Shown here in pieces: positions 26,002-35,425 of a stretch of DNA of 64,000 nt. A program made the position numbers and the translations under genes. A model generated the notes under the pieces. That model was not told the origin of the DNA and did not search any database. It saw only the letters and a list, made by a program, of their open reading frames with translations. Numbering within the stretch: the first letter of the stretch is position 1; each line of letters begins with the position of its first letter. The stretch comes from Geoglobus acetivorans (GTDB lineage Archaea; Halobacteriota; Archaeoglobi; Archaeoglobales; Archaeoglobaceae). The DNA lies in assembly GCF_000789255.1 (NCBI RefSeq), contig NZ_CP009552.1, positions 1,054,001 through 1,118,000 on the forward strand. Reading direction: 5' to 3'.

Positions 26002-26757
26002 ATGGCAAGCGAACTTTTGATAGGACTGCTGGTAGTGGTATTGCTGTTCCTGCTGTCCTCGATTAAAATAGTGAAGGAGTACGAAAGAGGCGTTATATTC
26101 AGGCTCGGAAGGCTCGTTGGAGCGAGAGGGCCGGGAATATTCATTGTCATACCGCTCCTCGAACAGATGCAGGTAGTCGATTTGAGAACTGTAACTTACG
26201 ACGTCCCATCACAGGAAGTCGTGACAAAAGATAATGTTACGGTCAGGGTGAATGCAGTCGTTTACTACAGGGTTCTCGACCCGGAAAAAGCTGTAACGGA
26301 GGTTTTTGATTACAGATATGCCACAGCCCAGATCGCCCAGACGACTCTGAGGAGTGTAATAGGTCAGGCTGAGCTTGATGAACTTCTTTCAGAGAGGGAG
26401 AAACTCAACGTCAGGCTGCAGCACATTATTGATGAGGCTACGAATCCATGGGGGATAAAGGTATCCGCAGTTGAGATTAAGGACGTTGAACTCCCCAAGG
26501 AGATGCAGAGGGCAATGGCAATGCAGGCTGAGGCAGAGAGAGAAAGAAGAGCCAAGATAATCAGAGCAGATGGTGAATTCCAGTCAGCCATGAAGCTGAA
26601 GGATGCCGCTGAGATTCTTGCCGAGAGCAGAGGAGCAATGATGCTCAGAATTCTCCAGACCATGAATGAGATAGGCAATGCCGAGAACGCTACCATCATA
26701 TTCCCGATACCCATAGAGATTCTGGAGTACTTCAAGAAGAGCAAAGGTGAAAAGTGA
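26002..26757 (+). CDS. Slipin/stomatin-like SPFH protein
   Basis: 251 residues: one N-terminal membrane helix (about 5-22), then the SPFH/band-7 domain ([16 protein letters not shown] ... [16 protein letters not shown]) and a C-terminal coiled coil rich in Ala/Glu/Arg (about 175-215). Such proteins oligomerise as membrane scaffolds. In archaea slipin is often beside an NfeD partner and a membrane protease, but neither is present here. It is probably monocistronic, 21 bp after the isopentenyl phosphate kinase gene on the same strand. Confidence 0.93.
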   Translation: MASELLIGLLVVVLLFLLSSIKIVKEYERGVIFRLGRLVGARGPGIFIVIPLLEQMQVVDLRTVTYDVPSQEVVTKDNVTVRVNAVVYYRVLDPEKAVTEVFDYRYATAQIAQTTLRSVIGQAELDELLSEREKLNVRLQHIIDEATNPWGIKVSAVEIKDVELPKEMQRAMAMQAEAERERRAKIIRADGEFQSAMKLKDAAEILAESRGAMMLRILQTMNEIGNAENATIIFPIPIEILEYFKKSKGEK

Positions 26758-26778
26758 AACATTCAGTGTTTTTATTTT

Positions 26779-27162
26779 TTATTTTTCAAACACATGTCTG
26801 TCCGGGATGTAGCAGTACATCAGGCCTTCAAGCACCGTTTTATCCGTAAACGCCCTCACATCAACCGTGATCTTTTTACCCTCGACCCCGGTAACTGTGG
26901 CTTCAGCTGTAATCTCCTCCCCAGCCCTGACAGGAGCCGTAAACCTCACCTCGGCCCTGTAAAGCACCACGTTGGGATGGTTTACCGCAACCATTGCGGC
27001 AAGGTCTGCGGCACCAAACGTGAAGCCACCATGCACAAGTCCATGTTCATCAACAGCCATACTGTCAGTGGTTTTCAGCACAACCCTTGCATAGCCATCA
27101 CCCACCTCAACAACCCTGCCAACAAGTTCCCTGTCCGCAAGCTTATGTGTTCGCACATCCAT
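26779..27162 (-). CDS. Hotdog-fold thioesterase (PaaI-like)
   Basis: 127 residues with the hotdog core: a DEHGLVHGGFTFGAADLAAM helix segment (about 38-57), then strands YRAEVRFTAPVRAGEEI and KKITVDVRAF. The HGG motif marks acyl-CoA thioesterases of the PaaI/4HBT type. It lies 8 nt downstream of, and in the same direction as, the RND exporter, so it is likely the last gene of that operon and may act on an acyl thioester linked to the exported compound. The substrate is unknown. Confidence 0.85.
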   Translation of the reverse strand: MDVRTHKLADRELVGRVVEVGDGYARVVLKTTDSMAVDEHGLVHGGFTFGAADLAAMVAVNHPNVVLYRAEVRFTAPVRAGEEITAEATVTGVEGKKITVDVRAFTDKTVLEGLMYCYIPDRHVFEK

Positions 27163-27170
27163 ATTCCAGA

Positions 27171-29381
27171 TTAGCTCTCATCCAATTTCTCTTTTTTGTT
27201 TTTACTGTTCAGGTTGTCAGTAAAGACCAGAAATGCTGGAACGACCGTGAGGGCTGCGAAGAGGCTCAGGATTATCGCCATCAGGCTGACCACACCAAAA
27301 TCAGACATGATGGGGAAAGGTGAAGCGAGCATTGCGGCAAAACCCCCTGCCATGGTGAGACCGGACGTTAAAATCGGCTTACCTATGTTGGTTATTGTAA
27401 TCTCAACTGCCTTTTCAGGTTCAAATCCCCTTCTCCTCTCCTCGAAATACCTTTCCATCACGTGAATGGAAAAATCGATTCCGAGACCTATTGTCAGGGA
27501 GTTCAGAGAGGCGGTAACAAGAGTTCTGGAATAGCCGAGAAGATACATAAGACCTCCATTCGCAAGTATAACCACAGTAATGGGTATTATTGGAACGATT
27601 GCTTTCCTTGGACTTCTGTAAACAAACAGAAGCAGAATAAACACGAAGACAAAACTTGCAATGGTCATCCTGTTCTGACCGTTGACAATCAGATCAGCGA
27701 CGAACATTTTCAGGACGACATCACCCGTGAGGTAGAACGGATACTCTATACCGAAGAACTTCATTTCCTCAGTGACCCTTTCATAAAGCTTCCTGAACTC
27801 GAGCCAGTCCATGGGAGAAACCGTGAAGTATATTGCGTAGCTCGAGCCCTGCATGTACCTCGAAACCCTGTCTTCAGGGATTTTTTCGAGTGCCTGCTGA
27901 AATTCCGTGTCGCTGGAAGGGAGTTTGTTGAAGTTCATCCTGATTATTTCACCAAGAGACGAGTACCCGACAATGTTCTGCTCGGAGTTTGTAACATATC
28001 TGGCAAGTTCCTCGAATCTCGCAACGACGCTCGCATCAATACCATCAGTCTGGAAAACGGCTATTATTCTATCGTTACTCCCCACAAGGTCCTGAAGCTC
28101 GCTGAGCTTTCTCATGGCCGGAAGATCCTGAGGGATGTACTTCATGAAATCTGTCTCCAAAGGCACCTTTGAGTAGCCATAATAGCTCGCAGAGGTTATG
28201 ACAAGGACAGTAAGCAGTAAAACCCTGTAATGTCTTGCTGAGATTAACGAGGCAAGATCGAGAACTTTCTCCGTAAGAGAGATTTTTTCCTCATCCTTTC
28301 GCTCCCTCTCTTTCCTGTCAGTTATGAGGAGAACTGACGGAAGAAACGTCAGGCTCAGGAGATATGCCACGATCAGACCAATTGCCGAAACCAGTCCGAA
28401 CCAGCCCAGAGCGGGAACTCCGGAGAATATCATGGAAAGAAAACCGATAACGGTGGTGATCATCGCAAGAGACAGCGCGAGACCCACACTCCTGATGGAG
28501 TTCACAGCGGAAATTGCCGGGCTGTTTCCCTTCCTCCTCTCCTCCTCATACCTGCCCATGAACTGAGCGGCATATTCAATACTGAGGCCTATCAGAATCG
28601 GAGCGATGGCGTTTGTAATCTCTGTGAGAGGGATTCCGAGTACGGGCATCAGTCCGAATGCAAACAGGAACGTGAGAATCGATATCACGAGGGGCAGAAG
28701 AAGATACCTCTTGAGTTCAACAACGCCCCTGAAAACTATGACAAGCGTCACCACCATCAACACTACGGCTACAGCCCCCATAGTCCCCATGCTTTCTCCA
28801 ATGCTCTTATCCACCTGGTACATTATCATTGGATTTCCTGTGGCCTCGACCACGATTCCGGGGGGCTTTTCAATTTCAGAAATTCGTTTCTCGACCTCCT
28901 TGGCTATGAAATTATACTGGCTTTCATCTGCAGTAACCTCGAACTCCATCAGCATCAGGGTTTTTTTGGGAAGGTAAAAAGAGGAATACTGGTAAGACAG
29001 CTGTTTCAGGACTTCTTCATCAGCAGGCAGATATCCGAGGATATCTACCACCGTGTGGGCTGGCGATTTCACCCGCCCGATACCATCGATCCTCGAAATT
29101 TCCTCTCCAAGCTTGAGAGCGAAATCATATGTCTCGTAGTTCACAACATCGTCGCCCTTTATGAAGATGTAGATGCTCGCGACACCCCCACCGAAGTTCT
29201 TTGAAAACAGAACGTACTGCTGATACTCCCTGTAGTCCTTGCTGAAATACGTTTCATAACCCTGATCCATCGTTATGTTCTGACTCGAATGAATTGCGAG
29301 TATAACTGCTACCGCTACCAGAGCCAGAATCAGATACCTTCCCTTCACTACAGAAGAAGAAAGAAGGTCGAAGACCTTCAT
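27171..29381 (-). CDS. RND-superfamily exporter (MmpL/HAE-type)
   Basis: 736 residues with twelve membrane helices in two repeats. Each repeat is one helix, a large extracellular loop, then five helices. The duplicated signatures ITNAIAPILIGLSIEYAAQF and LNSLTIGLGIDFSIHVMERY carry the acidic residues of the proton relay. It is of the hydrophobe exporter/sterol-sensing-like group (HpnN, MmpL). Export is driven by proton flow, and the substrate may be lipid-like. Its start overlaps the upstream PGF-CTERM protein gene by 4 bp (ATGA). Confidence 0.92.
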   Translation of the reverse strand: MKVFDLLSSSVVKGRYLILALVAVAVILAIHSSQNITMDQGYETYFSKDYREYQQYVLFSKNFGGGVASIYIFIKGDDVVNYETYDFALKLGEEISRIDGIGRVKSPAHTVVDILGYLPADEEVLKQLSYQYSSFYLPKKTLMLMEFEVTADESQYNFIAKEVEKRISEIEKPPGIVVEATGNPMIMYQVDKSIGESMGTMGAVAVVLMVVTLVIVFRGVVELKRYLLLPLVISILTFLFAFGLMPVLGIPLTEITNAIAPILIGLSIEYAAQFMGRYEEERRKGNSPAISAVNSIRSVGLALSLAMITTVIGFLSMIFSGVPALGWFGLVSAIGLIVAYLLSLTFLPSVLLITDRKERERKDEEKISLTEKVLDLASLISARHYRVLLLTVLVITSASYYGYSKVPLETDFMKYIPQDLPAMRKLSELQDLVGSNDRIIAVFQTDGIDASVVARFEELARYVTNSEQNIVGYSSLGEIIRMNFNKLPSSDTEFQQALEKIPEDRVSRYMQGSSYAIYFTVSPMDWLEFRKLYERVTEEMKFFGIEYPFYLTGDVVLKMFVADLIVNGQNRMTIASFVFVFILLLFVYRSPRKAIVPIIPITVVILANGGLMYLLGYSRTLVTASLNSLTIGLGIDFSIHVMERYFEERRRGFEPEKAVEITITNIGKPILTSGLTMAGGFAAMLASPFPIMSDFGVVSLMAIILSLFAALTVVPAFLVFTDNLNSKNKKEKLDES

Positions 29382-31189
29382 TTTCTCATCCAGACTGCCA
29401 CAGCAATCAGGGCTATAACTGCCACCACTGCCTCAAATCCGGGGATAGTATTCCTGCCTTCCGTAACGACTATCGGAAGCTTCACCGGATCGCTTATGAC
29501 CCACTCGTCATTCAGATCCCTGTACTTTATCTCGAGATTCAGGGCGTATGTCTTTGGTGTGGCATCCCTATCAGCCTTCAGTCTGAACGAGACCTCTTTT
29601 GCCTCTCCCGGCTTTAAACTGCCTATGTAAGAGGAATCATCAGTGGTCGAGAAGGGATCAACGACCGTGATTCTTGCGGTGGCGTCCTTCACCTCAAATG
29701 CACCGGTGTTTTTGATTTTCACGGTAATGATTTTTTCTTCTCCAGCCGGAATCTCTCCCTGACCGTCAAGCTCAAATTTAATCTTATCACCCACTTTGAT
29801 TCCAATATCAAACGATTCCTCAACCTCCTTTCCGTTCAGGTCATACGTGAGAGTGAGCTTCGCAGGATACACTGTACTTTCAGCATCCCCGCTTGCCTTA
29901 ACCCTGAACTTGAGTGTGGCCTTTGCAGAGTCTCCGACAAAGTACTCCTCGGTTATTGCCGAAAGCGGGGGCTTCGTCTCGAGCTTTGCCTTCAGATCCT
30001 TCAGAGTTTCGGTTGATTCAACCTCAATAATCACATCTCCCTTGCTGCCTGCAAATACGGTGGAATTGACCGAGACAATGCGTATCTCCGGCTTGTCCTT
30101 CACGCTCACACCAAAAGCCACAGGAGGTGTCTGTTTAACGTCCCCGTCAAGAGTGTAGGTTCCCCTTACCTGGAATGGATAATAGCCTCCATCCCCGGTA
30201 TTGGCCGTAACCCTGAAGGTTACGTTTATGCTCTCTCCTGCCTTCAAAGATCCGACGTAAACGGCACTCTGTGTCAGCATGCTCTGAAGCTCAGGCGGAA
30301 GCTGAACCTCAGCACCCTGCAGTCCAAACTGGGAGAACATGGGGTTCTGGGAGAGCATGGTTTCAAGAGCTTTGGTATAGCTTTCAAGATCCACCTGCTG
30401 GACACCCTGGGCAGTAAAGCCAGATGGTGTCAGGAGGCTTACAAACAGGTTCTCTGCATCTCTTTTTCCATCGTTCTTTATAACGAGTGTGATGGTTCCC
30501 TTGCCACCCGCGACAATGTCCGAGCGGACGTCGGTCACATTCAGAATGACATCTGGCTTTTCCACAACAACTTTCAGCCTGATTTCCTGGGTTTTCTCAG
30601 CGTAGTAAATCTTCAGGTAATCCAGAGAATACGTGGTCTGATAATCCTGTATCTGCTGATACGGGACAGGCAGATAGGTTCCCAATGTTGCGTTGTAAGA
30701 GTAGTTGTAGATGTCCTGAGATGGCACAGGAGTGATAGATAGCGATGAGGAGAATGAAACATCGTCGACAACCTCATAGCTAATGTTCAGAGTGAGGTCA
30801 TATTCACCTTCCTCAACGCCAGAGGCGTCAACAACTACAGGAAGCTGAATGGGCTGGAAGGCTGGAATGGCCGGGAAAAACATTTCAGGAGTCTTAACGC
30901 CAAGGCCATCGCTTTCAAACCTCACAGAGACGTTGTAGGCCGTTGAAAGCATTTTCAGGTAATCGGGATTGTTGCTGAATAGCTGAAATTCCTGCTGATC
31001 AGCATAGTCAATCTTCCAGAGTCTTGCACTGTTCTGCAAAACCACATACAGGGTCTTTTCTTCTCCTGTCGTCAGGTAGTTGCTCTGAGCAATATACCCA
31101 CTGAAATACGGCTTGTCTGCATAGCTTATGGCTGCCACCGGATGCAGAATTAGTATGAATGCAATTAATGCCAGTAATGCCCTCCTCAT
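29378..31189 (-). CDS. Secreted CARDB/COG1361-type S-layer-associated protein with PGF-CTERM anchor
   Basis: About 603 residues from ATG 31189, chosen because AGGTGGT lies about 5 nt upstream; a GTG at 31198 is the alternative. It has a signal peptide (LLALIAFILILHPVAA), then tandem Ig-like/CARDB domains with recurring GSLKAGE or GSLKPGE turns that match between repeats. It ends with IPGFEAVVAVIALIAVAVW and basic residues, a PGF-CTERM archaeosortase signal. It should be surface-anchored after lipid attachment. Genetic coupling to the RND exporter suggests an outer partner or substrate-handling subunit. Confidence 0.9.
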   Translation of the reverse strand: MRRALLALIAFILILHPVAAISYADKPYFSGYIAQSNYLTTGEEKTLYVVLQNSARLWKIDYADQQEFQLFSNNPDYLKMLSTAYNVSVRFESDGLGVKTPEMFFPAIPAFQPIQLPVVVDASGVEEGEYDLTLNISYEVVDDVSFSSSLSITPVPSQDIYNYSYNATLGTYLPVPYQQIQDYQTTYSLDYLKIYYAEKTQEIRLKVVVEKPDVILNVTDVRSDIVAGGKGTITLVIKNDGKRDAENLFVSLLTPSGFTAQGVQQVDLESYTKALETMLSQNPMFSQFGLQGAEVQLPPELQSMLTQSAVYVGSLKAGESINVTFRVTANTGDGGYYPFQVRGTYTLDGDVKQTPPVAFGVSVKDKPEIRIVSVNSTVFAGSKGDVIIEVESTETLKDLKAKLETKPPLSAITEEYFVGDSAKATLKFRVKASGDAESTVYPAKLTLTYDLNGKEVEESFDIGIKVGDKIKFELDGQGEIPAGEEKIITVKIKNTGAFEVKDATARITVVDPFSTTDDSSYIGSLKPGEAKEVSFRLKADRDATPKTYALNLEIKYRDLNDEWVISDPVKLPIVVTEGRNTIPGFEAVVAVIALIAVAVWMRK

Positions 31190-31200
31190 GCGTACCACCT

Positions 31201-31235
31201 GTCGTAGCGGTAGCTACAAAAGATATATAAATATT
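31201..31235. promoter_or_regulatory. Divergent promoter region of the TrmB-type regulator and exporter operon
   Basis: A small inverted repeat GTAGC-GGTA-GCTAC (31204-31217) lies beside a TATA-like AGATATATAAATA (31221-31233). The TATA is about 27 nt before the regulator ATG at 31257, consistent with leaderless transcription. The repeat is a candidate operator through which the regulator controls both directions. Position supports this; binding is not shown. Confidence 0.4.
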
Positions 31236-31256
31236 GCTGGAGTTTTCTATCAGGAC

Positions 31257-31889
31257 ATGGACAGACTGGTGGAAGTGCTGAAAGACTTCAGACTTTCAGA
31301 TTACGAAATAAAGGTGCTTTTAACGCTCATAACCGAAGGAGAAATGTCAGCCTCGGAGCTGGCAGAAAGGAGCAGAATTCCAAGAACTTCGGTGTATGAG
31401 GTTATAAGAAGTTTGGAAAACAGGGGACTCGTTGAATCCTTCGGAAAACCAATGAAGTTCAGAGCAATACCTGCCGAAAGGCTGATAGACTTCTTTTCAT
31501 CCAAGCTGAAAGAAAAAATGCAGGTCATTAGCGAGGGATTGAAGGAGCTTGAGAGGAAAAGCAAAAAGGAGACCGTATCATTCCACAAGGGTGATCTTGC
31601 ATACAACGTCATTGAAGGCCTTGTGAAGGATTCGGAGATGGTGGAAATATACGGTATCAGCATTGACGATAGAATGAAAGCCATCTTCGAAAAATACAGG
31701 GAAAAGGTGATACTGAACCTCATGGGAAAAAGCGATGTCGTTCACGGACTTATTTTCGGACAGAATACTGTGCTGATATTTACGGTGGTAAATGGTGTTC
31801 CGAACATAATGATGGGTTCGGGCGAATTTTACGAGTTCTACAGAGATATGGTTGAAATGTTTAAAAATAGGAAGCCTCCGGAAATTTAA
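31257..31889 (+). CDS. TrmB-family transcriptional regulator
   Basis: 210 residues from ATG 31257; an upstream in-frame extension to 31128 runs antisense through the exporter operon start and is unlikely. The N-terminal winged helix has YEIKVLLTLITEGEMSASELA and RIPRTSVYEVIRSLENRGLV (about 18-62), the TrmB signature, and a C-terminal domain of about 110 residues could bind ligand. Members repress or activate transport and sugar genes. Divergent position suggests control of the RND exporter operon. It ends 4 bp inside the convergent small winged-helix gene. Confidence 0.9.
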   Translation: MDRLVEVLKDFRLSDYEIKVLLTLITEGEMSASELAERSRIPRTSVYEVIRSLENRGLVESFGKPMKFRAIPAERLIDFFSSKLKEKMQVISEGLKELERKSKKETVSFHKGDLAYNVIEGLVKDSEMVEIYGISIDDRMKAIFEKYREKVILNLMGKSDVVHGLIFGQNTVLIFTVVNGVPNIMMGSGEFYEFYRDMVEMFKNRKPPEI

Positions 31890-32143
31890 CCGGCTTCAAG
31901 CAGCTCTATACCGTCGTCGGTGAGCTTCAGCTTTCCGTCTTCCTCAACAACGAACCCTTCCCTTATCAACCAGTCGAGATTGAATTTAAGCTGAAAATCA
32001 GACAGATTCAGCTCCTGTTTTATTTCATCTCTGCTCTTACCGTGGATACCGATTGCAGCCACTATCTGCCTTCTAACAGGACTCATTGACGCCTTGAAGA
32101 GTTTTTCATGGTGTTCTCTATTTCTCTCCTTTTTCTCTGCCAC
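31886..32143 (-). CDS. Small winged-helix DNA-binding protein
   Basis: 85 residues: a basic N-terminus (KKERNREHHEKL), helix SMSPVRRQIVAAIG, a HTH with DEIKQELNLSDFQLKFNLDWL, and a two-strand wing EGFVVEEDGKLKLTDDGIELL. ArsR/MarR-like one-domain regulators of this length are common in archaea. No metal or effector ligands are visible. It is convergent with the TrmB-type gene, overlapping by 4 bp, and lies 62 bp downstream of the RecJ-like gene on the same strand. Target unknown. Confidence 0.85.
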   Translation of the reverse strand: MAEKKERNREHHEKLFKASMSPVRRQIVAAIGIHGKSRDEIKQELNLSDFQLKFNLDWLIREGFVVEEDGKLKLTDDGIELLEAG

Positions 32144-32204
32144 ACAATCACCCCCGATTCAATTTAATTTTCAAAAAGTAATAATGTTTTCGAAATTTTT
32201 CAGT

Positions 32205-33572
32205 TCATTTCAAAACCTGTTCACCTATTAATTTATCGAGAATCTTCAGAAACTCATCCTCGCTCCCTTTCGGTATGGTTGCTCCGGCAGCTATGCTGTG
32301 GCCTCCACCCTTTCCCCCAACCTTCTCAGCAGCTATTTTCAGAGCCTGGGCAAGATGCACACCCTTTTCAACGAGAGCCTTCGTTGCTCTGGCTGATACC
32401 TTGATTCCATCATCGTTCTCAGCAAAGGCAATGATTGGTTTGCCACGGTTCGCAAACGAGTAGCTCATCCCGGCAACGATTCCGATTATGGTATCGAGAA
32501 TCCTGTTCCCTGCATGGAAGTACTGTATGTGGTCAAGCTCAACAATGCCAATTTCGTCAACAAGTTTTATTCCGTCACTCAGATTTCTTCTGTGGTTCTG
32601 GAGCAATGCCTTCGCTTTTCTGAACGCCTCATCCCTGTCTCCAAGGCACACTTTCAGACCGACCATCTCTTCACCATAACGAGCAGTCGCATTCAGAAGG
32701 GTCGAGAATTCCATTGCATCCCTTACCTCGGTTCCGGGTTCCTCTTCCCTCAGAAGGTAACTTTCCCCAACAATCCTCCTGATGAGCTTGAAGGGGTACC
32801 TCCTCGAAATCAGCATCCTCACGATTTCGCTTGTGATTTTCCTTTTCTCCTCTGCCGTGAGATCAATCCACCTGAGCCATTGCCCGTCATCCTTAACTCG
32901 AACTCCAAGCGAGTTCAGAAAGTCGATTGCACCCCTCTCATTACCGCTAATTCCAGGCAGATAGGGGTCGAAGGTGTATTCAAGCATTTTGAAAACCGGT
33001 CTGGTCTGCTTTCCGAAAAACCTTATATCCCTGATGGTTTCTATATGGCCAGAATTTTCTGCCTCCTTCAGCACGAGTCTGTTCAGTCCAGTGAGCCGGC
33101 CATAATTGCTGTCCTGCAGATCTCCAACAGCCCCGACTATCGCTATCCCCGAGAGGTCAAAATTCAGTCCGAGAAATCTCGCAACGAGGTATGTTGTTGT
33201 TGAACCGCTCAGCTCGTACGAGCCATCATGCCCAAAAATGTGAGGATTGATCTGGTTGTCGGTGATTTTTTCGGGATTGTGATGGTCAGATATGACGCAC
33301 CTTATTCCCGAACGCTCTATAGAGCTTACCTGCCCGCTACCGAGATCCGTAAACCAGACAAACCTGCCCCCGTCAGCTATTTCATTTATGGCTTCATCAT
33401 CCAAGGTTTTCACAAAGAGAATGTCCGCTTCCTTGCCTGCCCTTTCAAGCGCCCTGTAGGCTATCGCTCCAGAAGTGATGCCATCCGCATCTATGTGAGT
33501 TACAATCAGTATATCGTCTTCCCGCCTGAGAATTTCGGCGATAGAATTTGCTTTTTTAAGGAGTTCTTCCAC
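32205..33572 (-). CDS. DHH-family phosphoesterase, archaeal RecJ/GAN-like
   Basis: 455 residues. The DHH domain shows THIDADGITSGAIA (motif I), FTDLGSG (motif II) and CVISDHHNPE (motif III). The DHHA1 domain carries GGKGGGHSIAAGATIP at the C-terminus. This is the RecJ/GINS-associated nuclease (GAN) family, which in archaea acts with the CMG replisome as a 5' to 3' single-stranded exonuclease or as a Cdc45 counterpart. All metal-binding motifs are intact, so it should be active. It stands alone between the winged-helix gene and the thermosome. Confidence 0.92.
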   Translation of the reverse strand: MEELLKKANSIAEILRREDDILIVTHIDADGITSGAIAYRALERAGKEADILFVKTLDDEAINEIADGGRFVWFTDLGSGQVSSIERSGIRCVISDHHNPEKITDNQINPHIFGHDGSYELSGSTTTYLVARFLGLNFDLSGIAIVGAVGDLQDSNYGRLTGLNRLVLKEAENSGHIETIRDIRFFGKQTRPVFKMLEYTFDPYLPGISGNERGAIDFLNSLGVRVKDDGQWLRWIDLTAEEKRKITSEIVRMLISRRYPFKLIRRIVGESYLLREEEPGTEVRDAMEFSTLLNATARYGEEMVGLKVCLGDRDEAFRKAKALLQNHRRNLSDGIKLVDEIGIVELDHIQYFHAGNRILDTIIGIVAGMSYSFANRGKPIIAFAENDDGIKVSARATKALVEKGVHLAQALKIAAEKVGGKGGGHSIAAGATIPKGSEDEFLKILDKLIGEQVLK

Positions 33573-33609
33573 AGAAGTGGTTAAAAGAAAAAAGAATTAA
33601 ATTTTTTGC

Positions 33610-35256
33610 TTAGAAGCCCATGCCTCCCATGTCGCCCATTCCGCCTTCGTCGCCTTCGTCACCCTTGCCCTTGCTGAGCTCCTTGGCGGCGATGACGTCA
33701 TCAATCCTGAGAAGCATCACTGCAACCTCTGTTGCAGATTCGATGGCCTGTGTTTTAATTCTGAGAGGTTCGAGGACTCCCGTGTCCTTCATGTCAACAA
33801 CCTTGCCTGTGTCAACATCAACACCCGAATAAACCTTGCCGTCCTCGTGGGCTTTCTTCAGCTCGACAAGAACGTCAATCGGATCAAGTCCTGCGTTCTC
33901 TGCCAGTGTCTTGGGAATAACCTCGAGGGCTGATGCGAATGCCTCTGCAGCAAGCTGCTCCCTACCACCAAGGCTCGGTGCCCAGTCCCTGAGTCTCAGG
34001 CTGAGTTCGATTTCCGGACCGCCTGCTCCAGCAACAACCTTACCGTCCTCGAGAGCAACTGCAACAACCTTTATCGCATCCTCAAGTCCCCTTGCAATCT
34101 CATCGACAATGTGCTCTGTTCCTCCTCTCACAAGCACCGTAACGGCCTTCGGGTTCTTGCATCCTGTGACAAAGACCATCTTCTCGTCGCCGACCTTCTT
34201 CTCCTCGACGAGGTCTGCCTCTCCAAGATCATCGCTGCTTATGTCTCTCAAGTCTGTCAGAATCCTTGCACCACATGCCTTTGCAATCTTCTCTATGTCG
34301 CTCTTCTTGACCCTCCTGACAGCAAGAACTCCTGCCTTGGCGAGGTAGTACTGGGCCAGGTCGTCAATACCCTTCTGGCAGAATACAACGTTGGCTCCAG
34401 CCTCTGTAATCTTGTCAACCATGTCCTTAATCATCTTCTCCTCCTGCTCGATGAACTTCTGAAGCATCTCGGGGTCGGTTATGTTGATCTTTGCATCTGT
34501 CTCAGTTTCCTTAACCTCAAGCGCACCGTTGTAGACGAGGATCTTTGCGTCCTTTATTCTCTTGGGCATTCCTGGATGCACAACCTCCTTGTCGAGGACG
34601 ATGCCCTCAATAAGCTCCGTCTCTTCGACGCTCGCTCCAGTCCTCTTCTCAATCTTGATGTTGTCAGTATCCACCTCAATCCTGCCGTTCTCTTCCTCGG
34701 CTACCTGCTTTACAGCCTTAACAACAATCTCCGAGAGTTTGTTTATTGCCACCTCAGCACCCTTACCGGTCATTGCGGTTGCAGCTATCTTTTTGAGCGT
34801 TTCCTCATCATCCTTGCTCACATCTATTGCAATCTCGTTGAGTATCTCCATCGCCTTCTCGGCAGCAAGCCTGTAACCGTTTGCGATTATCGTCGGGTGG
34901 ATCTCGTTGTCAAGCAGGTCCTCAGCCTTCTTGAGGAGTTCACCTGCAATAACCACAGCCGTGGTTGTGCCATCTCCCACCTCATTTTCCTGAGTCTTTG
35001 CAATCTCAACAACCATTTTTGCTGCTGGATGCTCAACATCAATCTCCTTCAGAATCGTAACACCATCGTTTGTTATCACAACATCTCCAAGGCTATCAAC
35101 AAGCATCTTGTCCATTCCTCTCGGCCCAAGGGTGCTTCTCACAGCCTCAGCGATAACTCTCGCAGCAAGAATGTTCATTCTCTGCGCATCCCTGCCAACA
35201 GTTCTCTGGGTTCCCTCCTTCAAAATCAGCACGGGCTGACCCTGTAGTGTTGCCAT
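33610..35256 (-). CDS. ths: Thermosome subunit (group II chaperonin)
   Basis: 548 residues with the CCT/thermosome hallmarks: [39 protein letters not shown], an apical domain, and [17 protein letters not shown]. The C-terminus is a Gly/Met tail (GGMGF). It folds proteins in an ATP-driven double ring. The start ATG has GAGGTGA at 35260-35266 and a TATA element further upstream. Which paralog (alpha or beta) cannot be decided without comparison. Confidence 0.98.
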   Translation of the reverse strand: MATLQGQPVLILKEGTQRTVGRDAQRMNILAARVIAEAVRSTLGPRGMDKMLVDSLGDVVITNDGVTILKEIDVEHPAAKMVVEIAKTQENEVGDGTTTAVVIAGELLKKAEDLLDNEIHPTIIANGYRLAAEKAMEILNEIAIDVSKDDEETLKKIAATAMTGKGAEVAINKLSEIVVKAVKQVAEEENGRIEVDTDNIKIEKRTGASVEETELIEGIVLDKEVVHPGMPKRIKDAKILVYNGALEVKETETDAKINITDPEMLQKFIEQEEKMIKDMVDKITEAGANVVFCQKGIDDLAQYYLAKAGVLAVRRVKKSDIEKIAKACGARILTDLRDISSDDLGEADLVEEKKVGDEKMVFVTGCKNPKAVTVLVRGGTEHIVDEIARGLEDAIKVVAVALEDGKVVAGAGGPEIELSLRLRDWAPSLGGREQLAAEAFASALEVIPKTLAENAGLDPIDVLVELKKAHEDGKVYSGVDVDTGKVVDMKDTGVLEPLRIKTQAIESATEVAVMLLRIDDVIAAKELSKGKGDEGDEGGMGDMGGMGF

Positions 35257-35259
35257 TTA

Positions 35260-35310
35260 CATCACCTCAAACTTTGGTGGGTGGGTATTTCTATATAAGT
35301 ATTTCGGTTA
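35260..35310 (-). promoter_or_regulatory. Thermosome promoter and RBS
   Basis: On the minus strand the order is BRE-like CCGAAATA, TATA CTTATATAG (35291-35299), a short leader, then GAGGTGA (35266 to 35260) 3 nt before the ATG. Spacing gives a start site near 35270. Heat-shock control is expected from the gene type; no regulator site was identified. Confidence 0.6.
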
Positions 35311-35425
35311 AGTCCTCTCAGTATGTGGTGCAGTGAAAGGCAACGCAAGAACAAAAGCGTGCCCGCAAACAAGCCCTGAAGGTGCACCTCTGAGCAGCCA
35401 AAATTTACGAAAACGTTATTATAGC

